This document shows positions 1 through 5,689 of a stretch of DNA of 8,682 nt, one piece after another (within the stretch, counting starts at the first letter, position 1; every line of letters begins with the position of its first letter). The stretch comes from Tannerella sp. (GTDB taxonomy: Bacteria > Bacteroidota > Bacteroidia > Bacteroidales > Tannerellaceae). The stretch covers positions 1 to 8,682 of the forward strand of contig JAITAY010000117.1 of NCBI GenBank assembly GCA_031283915.1. Reading direction: 5' to 3'. The notes below the pieces were generated by a model. It had not been told where the DNA came from, ran no database searches, and saw nothing but the letters and a program-made list of their open reading frames with translations. Made by a program: the position numbers and the translations under genes.

Positions 1-8
1 TTTTCAAT

Positions 9-329
9 TTAGGTTCCGCATATCCCGGCAAAGGAACAGTAACTGCATGTTCTGGAGAGGGAGGTCCGGGTGAAGGAGACGTCCGGGTGGAAGAGGCTGT
101 CCAGGCAAGCCCGCAAACAATCCTCGAATGTTTGACGGTGTTCTGTAAAATCGGTCACCTGTTTTTTCTCTTTGCCGATGTAGATGGTCGGATTAAATTC
201 GCCGAAGAGGTCGCGCATGTAGTAAACAGTCGGTTGAAGCGGTACGATGCCTTCCGTTTCGCCATACATCCAGGCATACCTATAGCCTTTGCATTTCAAA
301 TGCAGTGCTAGTTGGTTTACATAAGCACC
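9..329 (-). pseudogene. C-terminal remnant of PD-(D/E)XK (RecB/AddB-like) nuclease
   Basis: The frame is open from just after a TAA at 330-332 to a TAA at 9-11, about 106 codons. There is no ATG near the beginning; the first usable start would be TTG at 299-297. The end carries C-S-Y-C-S-F-A-G-I-C, a C-x2-C-x5-C cluster like the Fe-S-binding tail of AddB/RecB-type PD-(D/E)XK nucleases. The stretch TVYYMRDLF followed by a Phe/Glu/Leu-rich helix also resembles that C-terminal region. The nuclease motifs and the helicase-like part of such proteins (usually several hundred residues or more) are absent. They cannot lie just upstream, because a terminator and tRNA-Lys occupy 340-455. I infer a decayed or duplicated 3' gene end rather than a working gene. 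A short cysteine protein starting at TTG is possible but less likely. The family assignment rests on motif memory, not a search. Confidence 0.6.
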
Positions 330-339
330 TTATTTCAAC

Positions 340-374
340 AAAAAAGAGGCAGTTACTGATTTCGTAACCGCCTC
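340..374 (-). terminator. Intrinsic terminator of tRNA-Lys
   Basis: On the minus strand GAGGCGGTTAC, a 7-nt loop and GTAACTGCCTC form an 11-position stem with one mismatch (arms 374-364 and 356-346), followed at once by six T (345-340). It begins 9 nt past the tRNA 3' end on the same strand, so it most likely ends the tRNA transcript. Confidence 0.85.
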
Positions 375-382
375 ATTCTTTG

Positions 383-455
383 TGACCCCGGAGAGGCTCG
401 AACTCTCGACCCAATGATTAAGAGTCATTTGCTCTACCAACTGAGCTACGGAGTC
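383..455 (-). tRNA. tRNA-Lys (anticodon CTT)
   Basis: The minus strand folds into a complete 73-nt cloverleaf without an encoded CCA. The acceptor stem GACTCCG pairs with CGGGGTC (one G-U) and the discriminator base is A. The D-arm contains TAGCTCAGTTGGTAGAGCA. The anticodon stem AATGA/TCATT encloses the loop CTCTTAA, giving anticodon CTT, which reads AAG (Lys). The T-arm has GAGAG TTCGAGC CTCTC. It has its own promoter upstream and an intrinsic terminator downstream, so it appears to be a single-gene transcript. Confidence 0.97.
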
Positions 456-473
456 AATTTTTTGATGCGGGTG

Positions 474-504
474 CAAAATTAGGAGTTATATTTGTTTCTG
501 CAAA
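474..504 (-). promoter_or_regulatory. Bacteroidetes-type promoter for tRNA-Lys
   Basis: Reading the minus strand, TTTG (504-501) is followed after 19 nt by TAATTTTG (481-474). This matches the Bacteroidetes sigma-A consensus of -33 TTTG and -7 TAnnTTTG at normal spacing. Transcription would start near 467, about a dozen bases before the mature tRNA 5' end at 455. Confidence 0.8.
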
Positions 505-673
505 TGATACATTCCTTTTTTATGTTTTCTTAGGAGTAAGACATATAGCACAGGTTCCACCTCCTGACTTCACATACTTTTCAGCGCACTGACAACCTGA
601 CAAAACGACTGACAGTAATTGTTAAAATGGAATGAGCCTGTATAGCATTCCGTTAAGCTGGGTTAATTGTTAA

Positions 674-709
674 ATTCCGGCGTTAAATGTGCCCAAAAAA
701 CGCCGGAAT
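674..709. repeat. 11-bp perfect inverted repeat upstream of htrA
   Basis: ATTCCGGCGTT (674-684) is exactly complementary to AACGCCGGAAT (699-709), with 14 nt between. No T-run follows on the plus strand, so it is not a typical terminator for that strand. It ends 28 bp before the presumed -7 box of htrA, where an operator or activator site could lie. Two of the local GTTAA repeats touch or overlap its left arm. Confidence 0.65.
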
Positions 710-737
710 CGCCAAATAAATGCACTCATTTTGAGTT

Positions 738-745
738 TAAATTTG
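738..745 (+). promoter_or_regulatory. Probable -7 box of the htrA promoter
   Basis: TAAATTTG fits TAnnTTTG and would give a leader of about 45 nt before the first ATG of htrA. No TTTG lies at the normal -33 distance, so this may be an activator-dependent promoter or a chance match. Confidence 0.5.
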
Positions 746-797
746 CGACAAAGAGAAAATAGAGAAGTTTGAATAGAATAAGTAGATTTAATTTTAA

Positions 798-2321
798 ATG
801 AGTGGAATTATGAAAACAATGTGGAAAAAAGTATCAGTTGTCGTATTGGTGGCAGTGATAAGTTTTGTTACCTCCATTGGGGTGGTGACTTATATAGTGA
901 AACATAACAAGGGGATACAAGTTGCCCTTATAGAAAAGGATGGATCATTCGATCAGCCGGTCAGACTGACCAATTATGCCTCCGTGGCGGCTGAAAATAC
1001 AGACTTTACCTATGCTGCGGAACAGGCTGTTCAGGCGGTCGTACATATTAAGTCCGTAGCCCAATCGCAGTGGGCGAAGGATGATAGACGCTATTTCGAT
1101 CCGTTTGAATATTTCTTTGGTTTCAGAGGAGGCGCCCCCCGTCAACAGCAGCCGCGCGTAGGGTTTGGTTCCGGCGTGATTATTTCGACGGACGGTTATA
1201 TTATAACTAACAATCACGTAGTGGAAAGTGCCGACGAACTGGAGGTGACATTGAACGACAACCGGGAATTCCGGGCTAAAATCATCGGGGCAGACCCGAG
1301 TACGGACATCGCGCTGTTAAAGATTGAAGCAACCGATTTACATACGCTTCCGTTCGGTGATTCCGAGCAACTGAAAATCGGCGAATGGGTATTGGCCGTA
1401 GGTAATCCGTTCAGTTTCAAATCAACAGTGACCGCCGGAATTGTCAGCGCCAAAGGGCGTTCCATTATGACGGGAGAGTCGGACCGGAATAAAATCGAGT
1501 CATTTATCCAGACCGATGCCGCCGTCAATCCGGGTAACAGCGGTGGCGCACTGGTAAACACCAAAGGCGAGTTAGTTGGCATCAATACAGCCATCTATTC
1601 GGAAACCGGGAATTTCGCCGGTTATTCATTCGCCGTGCCCATCAGCATTGCCGGCAAGGTGGTAGCCGACCTGAAACAGTACGGAACGGTGCAGCGCGCT
1701 CAATTAGGTGTTATGATGACATCTCCGCAAGCCGCTAAAATCGAATTGAAAGATGATAAAATCAAGATGCTTGAAGGTGCCTGTGTAGTTGATTTTGCCG
1801 AACGCAGCCCCGCCAGGGAAGCCGGTATAGAAACGGGTGACGTGATCACGGCCGTGAACGATATAAAAGTGAAATCGCCGAGCGCATTGCAGGAGCAAAT
1901 CAACAAATATCGTCCGGGAGACAAGGTAAAGATAGAACTCGACCGTTACGGGACAAGGAAAGTCTTTACCGTAGAACTTCGCAACGTGCGGGGCGGAACG
2001 GAAATGATCGGCAAGACTGACGACAGCGGCGAAACACTGGGCGCGGCGTTCCGTGAATTGACGGCCGAGCAGAAGAGAGCGTACGGCGTCAGCTACGGGA
2101 TCGAAGTGAACGGTATCAGTAAGGGCAAGATACAGGATGCCGGGATTCGGAAGGGTTTTGTCATCATGATTGTCAATGATCAGAAAATCGAAACGCCGGA
2201 TGATTTATACAAGATCGTTGACAAGATACTGAAAGGAGCATCCGAAGAACAAGGCTTGTTTATCAAAGGATTCTATCCGAACGGAGCAACGCGTCATTAC
2301 GCAATTGACCTGACGGAATGA
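798..2321 (+). CDS. htrA: HtrA/Deg-family serine protease with two PDZ domains
   Basis: This is an envelope quality-control protease/chaperone of 507 aa, the usual size for DegP/DegQ proteins. A short basic start and one hydrophobic segment (about residues 12-34) act as signal sequence or membrane anchor, placing the rest in the periplasm. The trypsin-like domain spans about 70-295. The catalytic triad is visible: His140 in TNNHVVESADE, Asp170 in DPSTDIALL and Ser248 in NPGNSGGAL. PDZ1 covers about 298-395 (QLGVMM, SPAREAGIETGDVI) and PDZ2 about 415-500 (YGIEVNGI, AGIRKGFVIMIVN). The first ATG is used here; an in-frame ATG at 810 (MKTMWKK) gives an equally good signal and may be the true start, and neither has a clear Shine-Dalgarno site. 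No terminator separates it from rpoD 157 bp downstream, so read-through is possible. Upstream repeats suggest stress control (inference). Confidence 0.95.
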   Translation: MSGIMKTMWKKVSVVVLVAVISFVTSIGVVTYIVKHNKGIQVALIEKDGSFDQPVRLTNYASVAAENTDFTYAAEQAVQAVVHIKSVAQSQWAKDDRRYFDPFEYFFGFRGGAPRQQQPRVGFGSGVIISTDGYIITNNHVVESADELEVTLNDNREFRAKIIGADPSTDIALLKIEATDLHTLPFGDSEQLKIGEWVLAVGNPFSFKSTVTAGIVSAKGRSIMTGESDRNKIESFIQTDAAVNPGNSGGALVNTKGELVGINTAIYSETGNFAGYSFAVPISIAGKVVADLKQYGTVQRAQLGVMMTSPQAAKIELKDDKIKMLEGACVVDFAERSPAREAGIETGDVITAVNDIKVKSPSALQEQINKYRPGDKVKIELDRYGTRKVFTVELRNVRGGTEMIGKTDDSGETLGAAFRELTAEQKRAYGVSYGIEVNGISKGKIQDAGIRKGFVIMIVNDQKIETPDDLYKIVDKILKGASEEQGLFIKGFYPNGATRHYAIDLTE

Positions 2322-2396
2322 CAAGTAAATCTCTGAGGATAAACAAAAAGCAGGAATGAACAAAGAGGAAGGGAAAATTGTTTTAAGTATAAATTA

Positions 2397-2440
2397 ATGA
2401 TAAAATGAGGGGCGGGAAGATACGATTCATGATAAAATGA
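2397..2440. repeat. 12-bp direct repeat before the rpoD promoter
   Basis: ATGATAAAATGA occurs exactly at 2397-2408 and again at 2429-2440, centre to centre 32 bp (about three helical turns). The second copy ends directly in front of the rpoD -7 box, a position suited to a regulator site. The role is unknown. Confidence 0.5.
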
Positions 2441-2441
2441 T

Positions 2442-2449
2442 TATCTTTG
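2442..2449 (+). promoter_or_regulatory. -7 box of the rpoD promoter
   Basis: TATCTTTG followed by CA is a textbook Bacteroidetes -7 element (TAnnTTTG). It predicts a start near 2456 and a leader of about 22 nt. No clear TTTG is found at -33; the direct repeat 2429-2440 occupies the region between. Confidence 0.65.
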
Positions 2450-2478
2450 CAGCCCCTTGCATTTTAATTTTATAGTGG

Positions 2479-3339
2479 ATGAGACAGCTAAAGATTACAA
2501 AGTCCATTACCAATCGAGAAAGTGCCTCCTTGGACAAGTATCTCCAAGAGATTGGTCGTGAGGATCTTATTACAGTGGAGGAAGAGGTAGAATTGGCACA
2601 GGCCATTAAGAAAGGAGACCGGAAAGCCTTGGAAAAGCTGACACGGGCGAATCTTCGTTTTGTCGTATCCGTAGCCAAACAGTATCAAAACCAGGGTTTG
2701 AGTCTACCGGACTTGATCAATGAAGGTAATCTGGGTTTGATTAAGGCCGCGGAGAAATTCGATGAAACGCGTGGATTCAAGTTCATTTCCTATGCCGTCT
2801 GGTGGATTCGTCAATCCATTTTGCAGGCATTGGCCGAGCAGTCGCGCATCGTACGTTTGCCGCTGAATCAGGTAGGTTCGTTGAACAAGATCAGCAAAGC
2901 CTTTTCACGCTTTGAACAGGAGCATGAACGTAAGCCGTCGGCCGAGGAGCTGGCGGAAGAACTGGATATTCCGGTGGACAAGATTTCGGATACGCTGAAA
3001 GTTTCCGGAAGGTCGATCTCTGTGGATGCGCCGTTTGTGGAAGGCGAAGACAACAGTTTGCTGGATGTACTGGTGAATGATGACGCTCCGGTGGCCGACG
3101 GAACGCTGATGAATGAATCTCTGTCGAAAGAGATTGACCGGGCGCTGGCTACGCTGACCGAACGGGAATGCGACATCATCAAGATGTTTTTCGGTATCGG
3201 ATGTCAGGAAGTGACACTGGAAGAGATTGGCGATAAATTCGGTCTTACCCGCGAGCGAGTGCGCCAGATTAAGGAAAAGGCGATTCGCCGGCTGAGACAG
3301 GGTTCGCGCAGCAAATTGCTGAAATCGTATTTAGGGTAA
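2479..3339 (+). CDS. rpoD: Primary RNA polymerase sigma factor (sigma-A type)
   Basis: Housekeeping sigma-70-family factor directing RNA polymerase to most promoters. At 286 aa it is the short Bacteroidetes form lacking the region 1.1 found in E. coli RpoD. Region 1.2 (about 8-40) contains [14 protein letters not shown]. Region 2 (about 55-125) contains [16 protein letters not shown], then [18 protein letters not shown] for core binding, and [14 protein letters not shown] with Trp108/Trp109 for -7 recognition. Region 3 spans about 130-210. Region 4 (about 222-280) ends in the helix-turn-helix [22 protein letters not shown]. The start at 2479 gives the [10 protein letters not shown]-terminus typical of the group. 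It has its own promoter box and ends 39 bp before a strong terminator. It may also receive transcripts from htrA. Confidence 0.97.
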   Translation: MRQLKITKSITNRESASLDKYLQEIGREDLITVEEEVELAQAIKKGDRKALEKLTRANLRFVVSVAKQYQNQGLSLPDLINEGNLGLIKAAEKFDETRGFKFISYAVWWIRQSILQALAEQSRIVRLPLNQVGSLNKISKAFSRFEQEHERKPSAEELAEELDIPVDKISDTLKVSGRSISVDAPFVEGEDNSLLDVLVNDDAPVADGTLMNESLSKEIDRALATLTERECDIIKMFFGIGCQEVTLEEIGDKFGLTRERVRQIKEKAIRRLRQGSRSKLLKSYLG

Positions 3340-3378
3340 GGGACAGCATAGAGTGGCATATATTTGCGGTATATTGAC

Positions 3379-3416
3379 AAAAAGGCAGGATGTAGATGAT
3401 GCGGACTGCCTTTTTT
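3379..3416 (+). terminator. Intrinsic terminator after rpoD
   Basis: AAAAAGGCAG (3379-3388) pairs perfectly with CTGCCTTTTT (3406-3415) around a 17-nt loop. The GC-rich core is followed by a run of six T (3411-3416). It lies 40 bp after the rpoD stop. Because the left arm carries five A, it could also work in the opposite direction. Confidence 0.85.
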
Positions 3417-3474
3417 GCGTTATGAAGAAATCATGCATTGAGATCAGTTCAAATTTTAAAAACTACATATCAGG

Positions 3475-5022
3475 ATGAAATATCAATTACGTATGGTGCC
3501 GATAGCAGTTGCCGGCATGTTATTTTTTTTGAGCACGTTCCAAGCGAACGCGCAGGAGGCGTCGCCTTTCGGCATTTGCGCTCATTTGCAAAGCGGGGAA
3601 GAACATCAACAGATGCCCCGAAATCTCCGTATGATAAGCGAAGCCGGTATCCGCTGGCTGCGGGTAGATTTTTCGTGGGCCGGTATCGAGTCGCCGCAGG
3701 GCAACTGGCAGTATGAGCATATCGACCGCGTTGTCAGGGAAACGGAAGAAAACGGATTACATATCCTGCCCTTGCTACTTTACAATGTGGACTGGGCGAA
3801 TCCCGCCTGGCAACACCTGGATGCCTGGCTCGTGTACGTCGAGAAAACCGTTTCGCGCTACAAAGATAAATTTCGTTACTGGGAGATCTGGAACGAGCCG
3901 AACCTCTTCTGGGAGCATCCGAACGGGGCAAACTATAAAATCCTGCTCGAAGCGACGTACAGGAAAATTAAGGAAATTGATCCCGGTATTCAGGTGGTCT
4001 ACGGCGGCACGTCCGGTATTCCCTCCGAGTTTTTTGAAGCATCGTTCAAGGCCGGCGCCGGTGCGTTCTTTGATGTGCTGAACGTTCATCCGTATCGCGG
4101 CCGGATGACATCCGTCGGGCTGGCGGCCGGATACCTGGAAGATTTGGAAAACCTGCGAAAACTGATGACAAAGTATCATATCGCCGACAAGAAAATCTGG
4201 GTGACGGAGATGGGGTGGTCGACCTGGACGCCGCTCAACCTGTCGAACAGAGCGGAGTTTCACGAAAAGATTACCGGGCGTAATCCTGAAAAACACTGGA
4301 AAGTCGGCGTGATGTACGACAAGAACTATCCGGTCAAACGGCGGCTGTCCAAAGACGAAATCAGCGCGTTGTTGACGGACAAATACACCATCGAATGGCT
4401 CCGGATTCCCGATTTGAAGACAAAAGACCTCAAACAATACGACGCACTGTTCTTCCCGCCATGGGAAATCTATCCGGTGGCGCGGCTTTGGGACGAATTG
4501 CTGCCGGCATTCAACTACGGCCTGCGTGGCGGCAAGATGTTTTTCTATGGCGATGTGGAAGTGACGGAAGAAAATCAGGCGGAAGGTTTGCCGCAGTCCA
4601 TCCTGCTGTCGTTGCGGTTCGGGATTGAACGGTATTTCTGGTACGAATTTCAGGCGCCGGAATATAATTCCTTTGACAGGGAAGACCGTTTCGGGATTGT
4701 ACACCGGAACCTGGAACCCAAACCGGCCTATTTCGCTTATGCAACGCTGTGCAAGCTCTATCCGGAAGGCTCAAAAGTAGATATGTCGGTGGAGTGGAAC
4801 CGGAAAAATTGCTGCATCGTCAGTTGGACACAGCCCTCAGGCGTCCGTGTCTGGGCAATCTGGTCGCCGGGCGGCACGCAGCGTGTACCGGTGAAAATCG
4901 GCAAGGGTCTGCAACAGGTGTACGATTACACAGGCAAGGCGTTGCCGGCAGCAGAAACGGCAAAAACACTTTCCGTCGGCCCGGGTGTGACATACCTCGT
5001 CGGCCCGCAGACGCTGGAATAA
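3475..5022 (+). CDS. Secreted GH39-like glycoside hydrolase (clan GH-A) with inserted domain
   Basis: A 515-aa exported enzyme. Residues 1-27 form a signal peptide (hydrophobic core, then ANA before QEA). From about 30 a TIM barrel follows: PFGICAH, GIRWLRVDFSWAGIE, then WEIWNEPNLFW with the likely acid/base Glu141, VLNVHPYRG, and WVTEMGWSTW with the likely nucleophile Glu245. These motifs match clan GH-A, closest by eye to GH39/PslG-like hydrolases. The last barrel strand (GIERYFWYEF, EDRFGIVHR, KPAYFAYATL) appears only after about 365. Residues about 274-362 form an inserted alpha/beta domain (KVGVMYDKNYP, YDALFFPPWE, GLRGGKMFFYG) resembling a catalytically dead class I glutamine-amidotransferase fold. 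A small beta-rich C-terminal region (about 425-515) closes the protein. Substrate unknown; periplasmic or surface location inferred. It lies between the rpoD terminator and the palindrome array and seems monocistronic. Confidence 0.85.
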   Translation: MKYQLRMVPIAVAGMLFFLSTFQANAQEASPFGICAHLQSGEEHQQMPRNLRMISEAGIRWLRVDFSWAGIESPQGNWQYEHIDRVVRETEENGLHILPLLLYNVDWANPAWQHLDAWLVYVEKTVSRYKDKFRYWEIWNEPNLFWEHPNGANYKILLEATYRKIKEIDPGIQVVYGGTSGIPSEFFEASFKAGAGAFFDVLNVHPYRGRMTSVGLAAGYLEDLENLRKLMTKYHIADKKIWVTEMGWSTWTPLNLSNRAEFHEKITGRNPEKHWKVGVMYDKNYPVKRRLSKDEISALLTDKYTIEWLRIPDLKTKDLKQYDALFFPPWEIYPVARLWDELLPAFNYGLRGGKMFFYGDVEVTEENQAEGLPQSILLSLRFGIERYFWYEFQAPEYNSFDREDRFGIVHRNLEPKPAYFAYATLCKLYPEGSKVDMSVEWNRKNCCIVSWTQPSGVRVWAIWSPGGTQRVPVKIGKGLQQVYDYTGKALPAAETAKTLSVGPGVTYLVGPQTLE

Positions 5023-5150
5023 TTGATCCCCCATTTTCCATTCCTAAGGGTTGGGATAAAGTCAATATGCTTCCATAACGTTTTGGGCAGGTAAAATAAA
5101 AAGGTATGTACCTGCCATGTACGCCGTACAAACCATCTGCACTTTGTAGA
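5023..5150. other. 3' flank of the hydrolase gene with two inverted repeats
   Basis: GGCAGGTA (5086-5093) pairs exactly with TACCTGCC (5109-5116), leaving a 15-nt A-rich loop. Directly after it comes TGTACG-C-CGTACA (5118-5130), a compact perfect palindrome. Neither is followed by a T-run, so termination of the hydrolase transcript here is unproven. No gene is seen. Confidence 0.5.
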
Positions 5151-5551
5151 AACTCTCCGGAGAAATCAGCGATTTCTCTAAGGAAATTGTCGATTTTTCC
5201 GGAAAGATCACCAATTTCTCCAGGGAAATCACCAATTTCTCCAGGGGAATCACCAATTTCTCCAGAGAAATTGTCGATTTCTTTAAGGAAATTGTCGATT
5301 TCTCCAGGGAAAATTGCCGATTTTTCCGGAAAGATTGCCAATTTCTCCAGGGAAATTACCAATTTCTCCAGGGAAATCACCAATTTCTCCAGGGGCATTG
5401 CCAATTTCTCCAGGGAAATTGCTGATTTCTCCAGGGAAATCACCAATTTCTCCAGAGAAATCACCAATTTCTCCAGAGAAATCACCAATTTCTCCAGGGA
5501 AAATCACCGGTTTTTCCGGGAAGATGGTCGATTTTTCCGGAGAAATAGCCG
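5151..5551. repeat. Tandem array of 19 palindromic 21/22-bp units
   Basis: Nineteen head-to-tail units fill 401 bp: 17 of 21 bp and two of 22 bp (5298-5319 and 5488-5509, each with one extra A). The typical unit is a 16-bp near-palindrome ATTTCTCCAGGGAAAT plus a 5-bp linker, most often CACCA, otherwise TGTCG, TGCCA or similar. Units start at 5151, 5172, 5193, 5214, 5235, 5256, 5277, 5298, 5320, 5341, 5362, 5383, 5404, 5425, 5446, 5467, 5488, 5510 and 5531. The outermost units (5151 and the last two) diverge most, as is usual at array ends. All reading frames through the array are largely open on both strands because 21 is a multiple of three, giving low-complexity frames that I do not consider genes. 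Function unknown; candidates are a multi-site landing array for a dimeric protein, a bent-DNA or insulating element, or a non-coding VNTR. Confidence 0.95.
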
Positions 5552-5562
5552 GAATATTATGT

Positions 5563-5626
5563 ATGTCTCTACGGTGCGATCCCCCGCCCTTCCGTAAAAA
5601 CCGTTGACAGCGCATGGTAGAGACAT
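5563..5626. repeat. Long imperfect hairpin with GTAGAGAC-type ends
   Basis: ATGTCTCTAC (5563-5572) is exactly complementary to GTAGAGACAT (5617-5626). After one mismatch, GTGCG (5574-5578) pairs with CGCAT (5611-5615) with one G-T. That gives about 15 pairs around a 32-nt centre. From general knowledge, hairpins ending in GTAGAGAC are a common form of dispersed REP-like elements in Bacteroidetes and cyanobacteria. It lies between the palindrome array and the porin promoter. No transposase is nearby. Confidence 0.6.
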
Positions 5627-5649
5627 GGCCTTGATTTTTATTCCTCATG

Positions 5650-5681
5650 CTTGGAAAACTGTGGTTTTTCATCTACTTTTG
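5650..5681 (+). promoter_or_regulatory. Promoter of the porin gene
   Basis: TACTTTTG (5674-5681) matches TAnnTTTG. CTTG (5650-5653), three of four bases of the -33 TTTG, lies 20 nt upstream. The predicted start (about 5687-5689) falls immediately before the ATG at 5690, implying a leaderless or nearly leaderless mRNA. Confidence 0.6.
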
Positions 5682-5689
5682 CCACAGGT

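Larger units (their letters stand above)
456..797. other. Intergenic region between tRNA-Lys and htrA
   Basis: No convincing gene is seen. It contains the divergent tRNA promoter (474-504) and a TAnnTTTG match on the plus strand (TATATTTG, 487-494, with TTTG at 461-464). On the minus strand a short frame at 520-621 encodes a cysteine-rich peptide without a proper start. There is a GGAATG/CATTCC inverted repeat (629-634 and 646-651), five GTTAA pentamers between 621 and 686, an 11-bp inverted repeat (674-709) and the likely htrA promoter. The density of repeats suggests regulated transcription of htrA. Confidence 0.6.

Noticed and set aside
87..311. Plus-strand frame of 74 codons over the nuclease remnant
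   Set aside because: Opposite to the frame with the recognisable cysteine cluster and lacks any motif.
487..494. TATATTTG on the plus strand as the htrA promoter
   Set aside because: It matches the box and has TTTG at 461-464 but lies over 300 bp from htrA and overlaps the divergent tRNA promoter; a nearer box at 738 is preferred.
3775..4704. Minus-strand frame of 309 codons inside the hydrolase gene
   Set aside because: Antisense shadow of a clearly recognisable glycoside hydrolase; no domain or start signal seen.
4820..5488. Minus-strand frame of 222 codons with ISLEKLV-type heptads
   Set aside because: It runs from the repeat array into the antisense of the hydrolase 3' end, has no supported start, and its periodicity follows from the 21-bp DNA repeat.
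5151..5551. CRISPR array
   Set aside because: Units are contiguous with only 5-bp linkers drawn from a few variants; there are no unique spacers of 25-40 bp and no cas genes in the window.
5106..5597. Plus-strand frame of 163 codons through the array
   Set aside because: Low-complexity product of the repeat; motif phase changes at the two 22-bp units and there is no recognisable domain outside the array.
5651..5689. Upstream ATG at 5651 as the porin start
   Set aside because: It would put a non-signal extension in front of a clear signal peptide and would place the promoter box inside the coding region.
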